This document shows positions 27,318 to 37,652 of a stretch of DNA of 64,000 nucleotides, one piece after another (position 1 is the stretch's first letter; each line of letters opens with the position of its first letter). A program made the translations under genes and the position numbers. The notes beneath the pieces were generated by a model. The model made no database searches, had not been told where the DNA came from, and saw only the letters and a list, made by a program, of their open reading frames with translations. The DNA comes from Acidovorax sp. SUPP3334 (GTDB lineage Bacteria; Pseudomonadota; Gammaproteobacteria; Burkholderiales; Burkholderiaceae_C), in the NCBI RefSeq assembly GCF_030159055.1, contig NZ_BQXQ01000002.1, positions 1-64,000 of the forward strand. The letters run 5' to 3'.

Positions 27318-28799
27318 TCAGGGAGTCTGCGGGGCGGAGGCAGCGCTGGCGCCTGCACCAGCGGCACCAGCGGCACCGGAGGCACCGGCAGCGCCCGGCT
27401 GGGCGCCTTCCTGCGGCGGCCGCTGACGCCGTTCGCCGTCCGGCCCGCGGCCCTCGCCGCGCGGTCCCGAGGCGCGCGCATGGCGCGGCTGCGCACCTGC
27501 GGCCCCGCTGGCGGCCGAGGCCGGTCCGCGCGCGCCCTGCAGCTGCACCATGGCGCCGTCCTTCAAGCGGTCGCCGCCTTCGGTCACCACGCGCTCGCCC
27601 GGCCTCAATCCCTCGGTGACGGCCATCAGGCCCACCGTGGCCTGCCCGCGCTTGACCTTGCGCAGCGACACCGTGCGGTCTTCATTGATCACATAGACGA
27701 AATCGCCGCTCGCTCCCGTGCGCACGGCCGTCACCGGCACCACCACGGCCGGCACTTCGCGCAGCAGCAGCTGCACGTTCACGAACTGGTTGGGAAACAG
27801 CGCGCCGTTGGCGTTTTCGAACCGCGCCTTGGCCTTGACCGTGCCGGTGGTCGTGTCCACCAGGTTGTCCAGCGTCGAGAACGTCCCCTTGCCCACTTCG
27901 GTGGTGCGGGTGCGGTCGAAGGCCGTGACGGCCAGCGGCCCGGCGCCCTGCTGCGACGCCTGCACGTCGGTCACGCGGTCTTGCGGCACCGAGAACTGCA
28001 CATCGATCGGCGCGATCTGCGTGATGGTGGCGATGCCCGTGGCCTCGCCCGCGCTCACGTAGTTGCCGGCGTCCACCGTGCGCAGGCCGATGCGGCCCGT
28101 GGCGGGCGCGGTGACGCGGGTGTAGTCCAGGTTCAGCCGCGCCGTCTTTTCCTGCGCCAGATCGGTCATGACCGTGCCCTGCAGCTGCTTGACCAGTGCG
28201 GCCTGCGTGTCCACGTCCTGCCGCGCGATCGAATCCTGCGACAGCAACGTGCGGTAGCGCTCCAGCGTGATGCGGGCGTTGTCCAGCTGCGCCTCGTCGC
28301 GCTGGCGCGTGCCCTGCGCCTGCATCAGCGCCTGCTCGAACGGCCGGGGGTCGATCTGCGCCAGCACCTGGCCCTTCCTGACCATCTGCCCCTCGGTGAA
28401 CAGTACCTGGGTGAGCACGCCCGACACCTGCGGACGAATGGTGACCGTGGTGACCGGCGTGACCGTGCCCAGCGCGTCGATGACCACCGGCAGCGTGGAC
28501 TGCCGGGCCGTGGCCTCGCCCACCGTGACCATGGCCCGCCCGCCGCCGCCGAAACCGGGGCCGCCAGCCCCCCCGGGACCGCCGGGCCCGGCCGGCGCAC
28601 CCGGGGGGCCCGGTCCCCGCGCGGGGCCTGCCGGCGCGGTGCTCCGCTGCACCAGATACCAGGCGCCGCCGCCCAGCACCAGCACCGCCACCACGGCCAG
28701 CATCAGCAGCGCGCCCAGCCAGCGCGATCGCCGCGACGGGGGCCGGTGGCCGGAAGGCGGCGGGTTGGGGGTGGGCGCGTCGTGTGGTTGTGGATTCAT
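27318..28799 (-). CDS. mdtA: RND efflux periplasmic adaptor, MdtA type
   Basis: 493 residues. An N-terminal membrane anchor (WLGALLMLAVVAVLVLGGGA, about 33-52), a Pro/Gly-rich linker (GPPGAPAGPGGPGG), lipoyl/biotinyl halves (TIRPQVSGVLTQVLFTEGQM; NYVSAGEATG), an alpha hairpin and beta-barrel domains. The C-terminal 70 residues are Ala/Gly/Arg-rich and atypical. It bridges the MdtBC pumps to the outer-membrane factor. The start at MNPQPHDAPT was chosen because the upstream extension is Arg-rich and non-homologous. First gene of the operon mdtA-mdtB-mdtC-OMF; no adjacent BaeSR-like regulator is seen. Confidence 0.9.
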   Translation of the reverse strand: MNPQPHDAPTPNPPPSGHRPPSRRSRWLGALLMLAVVAVLVLGGGAWYLVQRSTAPAGPARGPGPPGAPAGPGGPGGAGGPGFGGGGRAMVTVGEATARQSTLPVVIDALGTVTPVTTVTIRPQVSGVLTQVLFTEGQMVRKGQVLAQIDPRPFEQALMQAQGTRQRDEAQLDNARITLERYRTLLSQDSIARQDVDTQAALVKQLQGTVMTDLAQEKTARLNLDYTRVTAPATGRIGLRTVDAGNYVSAGEATGIATITQIAPIDVQFSVPQDRVTDVQASQQGAGPLAVTAFDRTRTTEVGKGTFSTLDNLVDTTTGTVKAKARFENANGALFPNQFVNVQLLLREVPAVVVPVTAVRTGASGDFVYVINEDRTVSLRKVKRGQATVGLMAVTEGLRPGERVVTEGGDRLKDGAMVQLQGARGPASAASGAAGAQPRHARASGPRGEGRGPDGERRQRPPQEGAQPGAAGASGAAGAAGAGASAASAPQTP

Positions 28800-29089
28800 G
28801 GAAATGGCTGGCGGTGGCGGGTCGCGAAACAAGGCCCCGGCCGGACTGCGGCGAGGGCGCACGGGGGGCAGGCCGAATCGTAGGGGCTCAACGTACCGAT
28901 TGTCCGGCTGCTGTGCGAAGAAAGGTAAATCTGCCGTGCTCCGCCCTCCGTGCTCCCGTGCTGCCTTTGGCCCCGGCCCTCGCTGGCTGGCGCCGTGCCG
29001 CCGTCGGTTCGTCGCATGCCGCTCGCCGGCTTGAGCACGGCCCGGCACAGTGAGCCACCCCTTGTACCACCCCGCCCCCAGGAGCCGCC

Positions 29090-29854
29090 ATGACCGCCTT
29101 CCACGCTTCGCCCCCCGTCGATCCCGCCGACCGCCTTGACCGCCTGGCCCGCAAGCGCGCCGGCGCCAAGACGGGCTGGATCATCCACGCCGGCGTTTAC
29201 CTCTGCGTGAACCTGGCGCTCGCCGCGCTGGCGGCCTACCAGGGGCGCCACTGGGCCATTTTTCCGGCGATGGGCTGGGGGCTGGGCCTGGCGATCCGCG
29301 GCGCGGCGGTATGGCTGGCGCTGCCGGGCGGCCGGCTCCATGCGCGCCTGCTGGAGCGCGAACGCGATGCCACGCTCGGCGCATCACGCGCCACGCTGCA
29401 CCCGCTGGCGGACGAGTTCGCCCGGCTGCGCGACTACCTGGAGCTGATGTCGGTGCGCATGGGCCCGCGGCTGGCCTACACGCTGGACTTGCCTGAATCG
29501 ATGGCCCGCGTTCCGGTGCCGCCGCTGCTGCTGCAACCGCTGGCGGAAAACGCCATCCGCCACGGCCTGGAGCCCAAGGTGGAAGGCGGCACGCTGCACA
29601 TCGCCGCGCGGCAACTGCCCGACGGCCGGCTGGAGTTGCTGGTGAAAGACTCCGGCGTGGGCCTGGCCGACCCTGGCGGCGCCGCACCGCCGCCCGCCAT
29701 GCTGGCGCACCACCAGAGCTTCGGGCTGAGCCAGGTGCGCGAACGCCTGCACACGCTGTACGGCAGCCAAGGTACTATCGAATTGATAGCAATGTGCCTT
29801 AGTGTTACTTGCGCCAGAGCCGTTTTTCCTTCAAAACCCTTGCTCCTGCCATGA
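29090..29854 (+). CDS. LytS/AlgZ-type sensor kinase lacking the phospho-acceptor segment
   Basis: 254 residues, shorter than expected. Two membrane helices (about 30-78) are followed by RLLERERDATLGASRATLHP and then directly by the late dimerisation and ATPase parts: EFARLRDYLELMSVRMGPRL, VPPLLLQPLAENAIRHGLEP (N box) and VKDSGVGLADPGG (G box). The family hallmark PHFLFNTLN, carrying the phosphorylated His, is absent, apparently lost in a deletion near 29380-29405. The C-terminus is also altered: the dispersed repeat supplies the last ~25 residues (from GTIELIAMC) and the stop. It overlaps the response regulator by four bases. Probably unable to autophosphorylate. Confidence 0.75.
   Translation: MTAFHASPPVDPADRLDRLARKRAGAKTGWIIHAGVYLCVNLALAALAAYQGRHWAIFPAMGWGLGLAIRGAAVWLALPGGRLHARLLERERDATLGASRATLHPLADEFARLRDYLELMSVRMGPRLAYTLDLPESMARVPVPPLLLQPLAENAIRHGLEPKVEGGTLHIAARQLPDGRLELLVKDSGVGLADPGGAAPPPAMLAHHQSFGLSQVRERLHTLYGSQGTIELIAMCLSVTCARAVFPSKPLLLP
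29773..29836 (+). repeat. Dispersed palindromic repeat, copy at the kinase 3' end
   Basis: ACTATCGAATTGATAGC forms the left palindrome, followed by AATGTGCCTTAGTG and TTGCGCCAGAGCCGTTTTT. The middle matches the minus-strand copy at 61313-61376 and the right end matches the mutS copy. It is translated as the kinase C-terminus. Confidence 0.65.
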
Positions 29855-30705
29855 CTTCGACACCCGCTTCTTGCGCCGCGCCCCGGGGCCTCATCGCCGA
29901 GGACAAGCCGCTTCTTGCCGCCGCGCTGCGCCACGAACTGGCGCAGGCCTGGCCGGAGCTGCAGATCGTCGCCACCGTGGGCGACGGCCTCGTCGCCGTT
30001 CAGCAGGCGCTGGCGCTGCAGCCGGACGTGCTGCTGTTCGACATCCGCATGCCGGGCCAGAGCGGCCTGGAGGCCGCGGCGGAGCTGGCCGATGCCTGGC
30101 CGGCCGGCACGCCGTTCCCGGCGCTGGTGTTCGTCACCGCCTACGACCAGTACGCCGTGCAGGCGTTCGAAGCCCAGGCAATCGACTATTTGCTCAAGCC
30201 CGTGCAACCCGAGCGCCTTCGCAAGACCGTGCTCAAGCTGCGGGCGGCGCTGGAGCGCCAGGCGGCCCCCGCTGCGCTGGACTTCGAGGCCACGCTGGAG
30301 CGCCTGCGGGCGCTCGTCTCGCTGCCGGGGGCCGGCGGCGCGGGCGCGGCGGGCCTGCCGGGCGCGGCACCGCAGGCGCCGCCGCTCACCGTCATCCAGG
30401 CCAGCAGCGGTGCGCAGATCCATCTGGTGCCGGTGGCGGATGTGGTCTATTTCGAGGCGGCCGACAAATACGTGCGCGTGTTGACCGCCACGCAGGAAGT
30501 CCTGATCCGCACGCCGCTCAAGGAACTGGCGGCGCAGCTCGATGCAGAGGTGTTCTGGCAGGTGCACCGCGGCACGCTGGTGCGGGCCGGCGCCATCGCC
30601 TCGGCCGTGCGCGACGAATCGGGCCGGCTGCACCTGCGCTTGCGCGATCGGCCGGAGAGCCTGCCGGTGAGCCGCCTGTATGCCCACCGCTTCAAGGCGA
30701 TGTAG
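29851..30705 (+). CDS. LytR/AlgR-type response regulator
   Basis: 284 residues: receiver domain (about 8-130) with acidic pocket (IAEDK), phospho-acceptor Asp in LLFDIRMPGQSG, conserved Thr (FVTAYD) and Lys (YLLKPVQ), then a Gly/Ala linker and a C-terminal LytTR DNA-binding domain (about 180-280, DVVYFEAADKYVRV and FWQVHRGTLV). The start ATG overlaps the kinase stop (ATGA). The regulator is complete although its cognate kinase lacks the H box. Confidence 0.92.
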   Translation: MTSTPASCAAPRGLIAEDKPLLAAALRHELAQAWPELQIVATVGDGLVAVQQALALQPDVLLFDIRMPGQSGLEAAAELADAWPAGTPFPALVFVTAYDQYAVQAFEAQAIDYLLKPVQPERLRKTVLKLRAALERQAAPAALDFEATLERLRALVSLPGAGGAGAAGLPGAAPQAPPLTVIQASSGAQIHLVPVADVVYFEAADKYVRVLTATQEVLIRTPLKELAAQLDAEVFWQVHRGTLVRAGAIASAVRDESGRLHLRLRDRPESLPVSRLYAHRFKAM

Positions 30706-30757
30706 CGGGCGAAGCGGGAGGCTGCGCGCTCGGCGCTCGGCGATTAGCAGTTAACGG

Positions 30758-31390
30758 TTAACGGTTGGCAGCCAGCAGCAGGCAGCCCGCCCCCATGAAG
30801 AACCCGCCGGTGGCCTTGTTCAGCCGCACCACGCCGCGCTGCGACCGGATCACCCGGCGGATCTGCCGCCCGCCCGTGGCGTACACGGCCGTGGAGACGA
30901 ACTCCGCCGCCAGGTACACCGAGCCCAGCACCACAAACTGCGCCGCCGCCGGCTTGGCCGGGTCGATGAACTGGGGAAACACCGCCGCGAAAAGAATGAT
31001 CGCCTTCGGGTTGGTGATGCCCAGCAGAAACTCCTGCAGGATCAGCGAGCGCAGGCGAAGCGGGGTGCTCGACGGGGTGGCCTCGGCGCCGTCCACCAGT
31101 TCCAGCCCGCCGAACTCGCGGCTGCGCCAGGCCTTGAGTCCCAGCCAGAAGAGGTAACACGCCCCCACCCACTTCACGACGGTGAAGGCCGCCTCGGACG
31201 CCAGCAGCATCGCGCCCAGCCCCACGGCGGACACGGTCAGAAAGATCGCGAAGGCCACAGCACGGCCGATGGTCGCCACCAGCGCCGTCCCGACCCCGGC
31301 ACGGATGCCGTTGTTCAGGCCGCAAAAATTGTTGGGGCCGGGCGTGAGGGCAATCGCCACGGCCACGGGGGCGAAAAGGAGAGCATCCAT
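30758..31390 (-). CDS. LysE/RhtB-family exporter
   Basis: 210 residues with about six membrane helices and the family signature near the N-terminus (ALTPGPNNFCGLNNGIRAG). NPKAIILFAAVFPQF is the conserved central stretch. Exports amino acids or related metabolites from the cytoplasm; the substrate cannot be assigned. It stands alone, convergent with the response regulator. Confidence 0.9.
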   Translation of the reverse strand: MDALLFAPVAVAIALTPGPNNFCGLNNGIRAGVGTALVATIGRAVAFAIFLTVSAVGLGAMLLASEAAFTVVKWVGACYLFWLGLKAWRSREFGGLELVDGAEATPSSTPLRLRSLILQEFLLGITNPKAIILFAAVFPQFIDPAKPAAAQFVVLGSVYLAAEFVSTAVYATGGRQIRRVIRSQRGVVRLNKATGGFFMGAGCLLLAANR

Positions 31391-31487
31391 ATCACTGGCT
31401 CCTGCAAGGCAACGAAAAGGGGCAACGAGCGGAAAAGCGCAGTGTAGGGCCTCGGAAAGGGGCGCTGCGGTGCAAGGACGCCGAACG

Positions 31488-32138
31488 CTACGGCAGATCG
31501 ATCACCGCGTTCCATGGCACGCCCGCCAGCGCGTCGTAGTGCGCCACAAGGGCGATGCCCGGCCCGCCCTGCGCTGCCCGCTGCGCCAGCACCTGCTGCA
31601 GGTATTGCACCGAGGGGCGGTCGAGCCCGGCGATCGGCTCGTCCACCAGCACCAGCGGCGCGCCGCACGCGAACGCCGCCGCCATCAGCGCCTTGCGCCG
31701 CGTGCCGGTGGACAACTGCTCCATGGACTTGGGCAAATGGCTGTCCAGCGCGAAGCCGGCCACATGCGCCTGCAGCGCCTGCGCATTCCATGCGGGATAG
31801 CGCCCGGCCAGCGCCGCGAACCAGGCGGCCGGGCTGGTGCTGTCGAGCGCCCGAGCACGCGGATCGGCCCAGAACACGGCCCCTGCATCGGCCGCGGCCT
31901 GCTCCGCGCACGGCACGCCGTTCAACGAAACCTGCCCGCCCTGGGGCCGCAGCTCGCCCGCCAGCAGGCGCAGCAGCGTGGTCTTGCCACGGCCCTCATC
32001 GCCGCGCACCAGCGTCGCGCCCGTTGCCGCGCTGGCGGTGAAACCGTCGAACACGGCCGGCCCGTGCCCGTAGGCAAAGCGCAGGCCGTTGCATTGCAAG
32101 GGGGCGGAGGGCAGCGTCGTCGGATCGGGCATGGGCAT
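31488..32138 (-). CDS. Solitary small ABC transporter ATP-binding protein
   Basis: 216 residues. Walker A is GDEGRGKT (about 46-53), the signature is LSTGTRRK, Walker B is LVLVDEP and the switch His is in VAHYD. The protein is short, lacks a clear Q loop and resembles CcmA-like ATPases. No permease gene lies beside it, so a partner must be elsewhere or it has a different role. ATGs at 32138 and 32132 are both possible; upstream frame sequence looks spurious. Confidence 0.75.
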   Translation of the reverse strand: MPMPDPTTLPSAPLQCNGLRFAYGHGPAVFDGFTASAATGATLVRGDEGRGKTTLLRLLAGELRPQGGQVSLNGVPCAEQAAADAGAVFWADPRARALDSTSPAAWFAALAGRYPAWNAQALQAHVAGFALDSHLPKSMEQLSTGTRRKALMAAAFACGAPLVLVDEPIAGLDRPSVQYLQQVLAQRAAQGGPGIALVAHYDALAGVPWNAVIDLP

Positions 32139-32295
32139 CGGAAGAACAAGAAACAGAACGGAAAAATAGCGGCTCGCCATCCAGGCGCCGAGAAACGCAG
32201 TGGTGGTACACATTCTGTGGCATGCCCGGCACGCGCCTCGCCGAAAATGCGCCACGGCCGCGCGAGCGGTCCACCCCTCGACGAACCGGAACACC

Positions 32296-32664
32296 ATGAC
32301 CCTGCGCTACCTGGAATTCGACTACAGCGAAGACGACGAAGGCACCGGCACCTGGGACGCCATGGCCAGCGTGACCGAGCCGCACCTGCCCGCCCTGCAT
32401 GCCGAGATCGCCGAAGTGCTCGGCTGGGCCCACACCGAATTCAAGGGCCGGAACGGCGCCATCGAAGACGGCGCCGCCTGGGACTACGACCTGCAAGCCG
32501 TGCGGGAGGTCTCCGCCGTGCAGACCCTCGCCTTCGACGAAACCACCCACCAACTGGTCGCCAGCACCGGTGCGCCCGCGCTGCCGCGGCACACCGTCAC
32601 GCTGTCGATCAGCGGCGCACCGACGTTCTGCGAGGAATTCCGCGCGCGGTTCGGGGGCGAATGA
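32296..32664 (+). CDS. Hypothetical protein
   Basis: 122 residues, acidic, no signal peptide or membrane helix. It begins TLRYLEFDYSEDDEGTGTWD and ends in an Arg-rich tail. Composition and GC bias match neighbouring real genes, and the start has a plausible position 157 bases from the divergent ATPase gene. I do not recognise a domain. It is probably a small conserved protein of this bacterial group. Confidence 0.65.
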   Translation: MTLRYLEFDYSEDDEGTGTWDAMASVTEPHLPALHAEIAEVLGWAHTEFKGRNGAIEDGAAWDYDLQAVREVSAVQTLAFDETTHQLVASTGAPALPRHTVTLSISGAPTFCEEFRARFGGE

Positions 32665-32837
32665 GCACGGGGCGAATGTCGGTGGCGAGCGCGCTTTCAG
32701 CCGGCAGCGAGCGGTGCACTGCGCAACGAAACCGTAGCGAAAAATGCGGCGCTATCATCCGGCGGCCTGCGAAAAACAGGCAACGCAAAGGGAGGTGAAC
32801 CGCACTGCAAGGCGACAAAGACCTGCGGCGGTTCGCC

Positions 32838-33527
32838 ATGTCACAGCATCCAGATCGGCCATCAATGACATGGAAACAATGGCTCTCCAGCGAGCCCGCA
32901 GAACCCGTGGTGAACGGGCGCATTCAATACGGACCCGGAAAAGGACTGATCAAGCAGGTGTTCGAGGGCCTGGACGCTTCGCAAAACACTGTGAAGAAAA
33001 TCGCCACCATCGACCCGGTCCGGAAAAAGATCATCCTGATCCAGCCCGGAGACAAGGTGCTTTACCGATCAGGACTGAGCGAAAAAGGCGTGTCGGGGTA
33101 TCTTTATCTTTTTGCCCATGCCACGTCAAAAAGCATCCAGGGAATGATCCATGGCATGGAAGTGGCCGATGCCATACGGCGCAGCGGACTGTGGCACGGC
33201 GAACCGGTGCTGATCGATGCCTGCAACGCAGGCGCATCCTCCGATGGCATTGCCGGCGAACTCGCAAGAGTTTTGCAAACGCATGTCACCGCGCCCACCA
33301 CCACGACCTGGAACTACCCTCTGGGTGGCTCCGCAGTGGGGCAAGGCGCTTTCGAAAAGCTCCCAGGAATCCTGTCGGCGCTTCCCATCCCAGACCTGCT
33401 GCGTCCGGGCCGCTGGCGAACCTGGGGCCCCGACGGTCAACCCATTGCAACGACCCCTACCTCACCGCGCGATACTGGCGACCTTCTGAAAGGCGGGCCG
33501 ATGCACGAAACAAGGAAGCGCAGATGA
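32838..33527 (+). CDS. Caspase-fold polymorphic-toxin-like protein, candidate secreted effector
   Basis: 229 residues. The core looks like the caspase/C80-type peptidase domain found at the ends of Rhs and other polymorphic toxins: a strand with His94 (YLYLFAHATSKS), then 35 residues later VLIDACNAGASSDGIAGEL with Cys129, followed by VTAPTTTTWN. The usual His-Gly is His-Ala here. No signal peptide, PAAR, VgrG or Rhs part is present, so it would need an adaptor for export. A strong ribosome site (GGAGGTGA, 32791-32798) lies too far from the ATG but ideally before a CTG at 32805, which would add 11 residues. GC is lower than in neighbours. The next gene overlaps by ATGA and is the likely immunity gene. 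Confidence 0.6.
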   Translation: MSQHPDRPSMTWKQWLSSEPAEPVVNGRIQYGPGKGLIKQVFEGLDASQNTVKKIATIDPVRKKIILIQPGDKVLYRSGLSEKGVSGYLYLFAHATSKSIQGMIHGMEVADAIRRSGLWHGEPVLIDACNAGASSDGIAGELARVLQTHVTAPTTTTWNYPLGGSAVGQGAFEKLPGILSALPIPDLLRPGRWRTWGPDGQPIATTPTSPRDTGDLLKGGPMHETRKRR

Positions 33528-34228
33528 TTCGCCCATGGAAAAAATGGGGTTCGGGTAAAAAGATCGTCTTAGTCGTTTCACTTTTGCTCGGCGCCTGGAT
33601 GGCATGGTGGTGGATCGACAGCGCCGTCACCTGCGACCAGCAGGACGAATATTCCTACCACGGCGTCTGTCTGATCGAACTGCGGCGCCGGGCCGAGAGC
33701 GGCGACAACCCGGCGCAGTGGGCATACGGTAACTACCTGTCAGGCATCCGCCCCTTTGAGCAGGCCTACGAATGGCATTTGAAAGCGATGCATGGCGCGC
33801 GCACGGGCCTGGACCTGCGGCGCAGCATGGACGCCTATTGCGACAAGGTTCCCGGTTTCGATGCGCGCACCGTGGAATCGACCATGCAGCGTGTGGTGCA
33901 GACCAGCCCCGACGCGCACTTGCGGCTGTTCCAGTTCTACCTGTCGATCCCGCCCTGCAGCGCGTTCAGCCTCGACCAGGCCAGCGCGCAGATTCCGCAG
34001 CTCACGCAGTGCGCCCACCTCACCCTGGCAGAGTACTTTCGGGCGGTACAGCGCGAGCGCTATACCGTTTCCACCACGACCCGCGCGGCCATCGAAGTGA
34101 ATATCGAACGCTGTGAGAAAGACCTGCTGCATCCACCGCCCGATGGGCCCCATGTGCGCGAGTTCATGCCCGTGCAGCTGCAGGACATCGCAGACCTGCG
34201 GCGCAGCCTGGCCGCATTGCGGCCATGA
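33524..34228 (+). CDS. Membrane-anchored periplasmic protein, candidate immunity partner
   Basis: 234 residues. Basic N-terminus (RPWKKWGSGKK), one membrane helix at about 13-32, then a periplasmic part with six Cys (37, 49, 106, 145, 163, 197) that could form three disulfides. Residues 55-90 (RAESGDNPAQWAYGNYLSG) resemble a Sel1-like repeat, a feature of several immunity proteins against secreted effectors. Start overlaps the toxin-like gene stop (ATGA), indicating co-translation. No enzyme motif is seen. The immunity role is inferred from location, topology and partner; a structural partner in another process is possible. Confidence 0.55.
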   Translation: MIRPWKKWGSGKKIVLVVSLLLGAWMAWWWIDSAVTCDQQDEYSYHGVCLIELRRRAESGDNPAQWAYGNYLSGIRPFEQAYEWHLKAMHGARTGLDLRRSMDAYCDKVPGFDARTVESTMQRVVQTSPDAHLRLFQFYLSIPPCSAFSLDQASAQIPQLTQCAHLTLAEYFRAVQRERYTVSTTTRAAIEVNIERCEKDLLHPPPDGPHVREFMPVQLQDIADLRRSLAALRP

Positions 34229-34247
34229 GTTCGCGCGCCAAGCGCAC

Positions 34248-35880
<1,633 letters not shown>

Positions 35881-35892
35881 CCGCAGCGGTCG

Positions 35893-36570
35893 ATGCCCTT
35901 CACCGCACAGGATCTGGCCGCCATCGGCCTCACGCTGCGGCTGGCCGCGCTCACCACGCTCGTGCTGCTGGTGCTGTGCACGCCGCTGGCATGGTGGCTG
36001 GCGCGCACGCCGTCGCGCTGGCGCGGGCCGGTGTCGGCCGTGGTGGCGCTGCCGCTGGTGCTGCCGCCCACGGTGATCGGCTTTTACCTGCTGCTCACCC
36101 TGGGGCCCAACGGCCCGGTCGGCCGCGCGATGCAATCGATGGGGCTGGCCACCCTGCCCTTCACGTTCGCAGGGCTGCTGGTGGGCTCGGTCGCGTATTC
36201 GCTGCCGTTCGCGGTGCAGCCGCTGCAGCGCGCATTCGAGGCGGTGGGTGACCGGCCGATGGAGGCCGCGGCCACGCTGGGCGCAGGCCCGTGGGACCGT
36301 TTCTTCACCGTGGCGGTGCCGCTGGCCCGGTCCGGCTTTCTCACGGCGGGGGTGCTGAGCTTTGCGCACACCGTGGGCGAATTCGGCGTGGTGCTCATGC
36401 TGGGGGGCAACATTCCCGGCGTGACCCGGGTGGTGTCGGTGCAGATCTACGACCACGTGGAGGCCATGGATTACCTGCAGGCCCACTGGCTCGCGGGGAG
36501 CATGGTGGTGTTCTCGTTCGCCGTGCTGCTGGCGCTGCACTGGCTGCAGCCTGCGCGGGGGCGCGCATGA
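35893..36570 (+). CDS. modB: Molybdate ABC transporter permease
   Basis: 225 residues with five membrane helices and the EAA-loop characteristic of ABC permeases (EAAATLGAGPWDRFFTVAVP), which contacts ModC. It starts 12 bases after modA and overlaps modC by four bases. Confidence 0.95.
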   Translation: MPFTAQDLAAIGLTLRLAALTTLVLLVLCTPLAWWLARTPSRWRGPVSAVVALPLVLPPTVIGFYLLLTLGPNGPVGRAMQSMGLATLPFTFAGLLVGSVAYSLPFAVQPLQRAFEAVGDRPMEAAATLGAGPWDRFFTVAVPLARSGFLTAGVLSFAHTVGEFGVVLMLGGNIPGVTRVVSVQIYDHVEAMDYLQAHWLAGSMVVFSFAVLLALHWLQPARGRA

Positions 36571-37652
36571 CGGACGCCATCGAACTGCGCCTGCGCCTGC
36601 AGCGCCCCGGCGGCTTCACGCTCGACGTGGACCTGGCCCTGCCTGGCCAGGGCATCACCGCGCTGTACGGGCCCTCGGGCTGCGGCAAGACGACCTGCCT
36701 GCGGGCGGTGGCGGGGCTGGAGCGCGCCCACGGCCGCGTGGCCGTGCATGGGCAGGTCTGGCAGGACGACGCGCAGCGCCTGTGGCGGCCCACGCACCAG
36801 CGGGCGTTGGGCTACGTGTTCCAGGAATCGAGCCTGTTCGCGCACCTGGACGTGCGCGGCAACCTCGAATACGGCCTGCGCCGCACGCCCCGGGAGCGCC
36901 GCAACATCTCCCTGGAGCAGGCAGTGCAGCTGCTGGGCCTCGCGCCCCTGCTGGCGCGCCAGCCGCACACCCTGTCGGGCGGCGAACGCCAGCGCGTGGC
37001 GATGGCCCGGGCGCTGGCCGCCAGCCCGCGCTTGCTGCTGATGGACGAGCCCCTGGCCGCGCTGGACGCACAGCGCAAGGCCGAGGTGCTGCCCTACCTG
37101 GAGCGATTGCAGCGCGAACTGGACCTCCCCGTGCTGTACGTGAGCCACGCGCAGGACGAGGTGGCGCGGCTCGCGCACCACCTGGTGCTGCTGGCCGACG
37201 GCCGCGTGGTGGCGAGCGGCGCCGCGCCGGCGCTCATGGCACGCCTGGACCTGCCGCTGGCCCAGGGCGACACGGCCGCCACGGTGGCCGAGGGCATCGC
37301 CACCGGCCACGACCCGGTGGACCAGCTGATGAGCGTGCGCCTGCCCGGCGGCGCCGTGCTGCTCGTGGCGACCGCGTCGCCGCTGGCGGCCGGCAGTGCC
37401 GTGCGCTTTCGGGTGCAGGCGCGCGACGTGACGCTGGCGCGGGTGGCACCGGTGCACAGCAGCGTGCTCAACGTGCTGCCGGCGCATGTGGTGGCGCTGC
37501 GCGACGACGGGCCGGGCCTGGCCATGGTGGCGCTGGAGGCGCAAGGCACGCCGCTGCTCGCCCGCATCACGCAGCGCTCGGCCCGCGCCCTGGCGCTGGC
37601 GCCGGGTTTGGCGGTGTTCGCGCAGATCAAGGGTGTGGCGCTGCTGGGCTGA
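36567..37652 (+). CDS. modC: Molybdate ABC transporter ATP-binding protein
   Basis: 361 residues. Walker A GPSGCGKT, signature LSGGERQR, Walker B LLLMDEPLAALD, switch His in YVSHAQDE. A C-terminal Mop/TOBE molybdate-binding domain (about 290-360) allows feedback inhibition. Starts by ATGA overlap with modB and ends the operon. Confidence 0.95.
   Translation: MTDAIELRLRLQRPGGFTLDVDLALPGQGITALYGPSGCGKTTCLRAVAGLERAHGRVAVHGQVWQDDAQRLWRPTHQRALGYVFQESSLFAHLDVRGNLEYGLRRTPRERRNISLEQAVQLLGLAPLLARQPHTLSGGERQRVAMARALAASPRLLLMDEPLAALDAQRKAEVLPYLERLQRELDLPVLYVSHAQDEVARLAHHLVLLADGRVVASGAAPALMARLDLPLAQGDTAATVAEGIATGHDPVDQLMSVRLPGGAVLLVATASPLAAGSAVRFRVQARDVTLARVAPVHSSVLNVLPAHVVALRDDGPGLAMVALEAQGTPLLARITQRSARALALAPGLAVFAQIKGVALLG

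Noticed and set aside
31488..32138. Heme exporter CcmA
   Set aside because: The ATPase is CcmA-like in size and motifs, but no ccmB, ccmC or other cytochrome c maturation gene is adjacent, so the specific name was not given.
32649..32653. TTCGG upstream of the toxin-like gene as a PIP half-site
   Set aside because: No second TTCGB lies 15 bases downstream, so HrpX control of the toxin-like gene is not supported.
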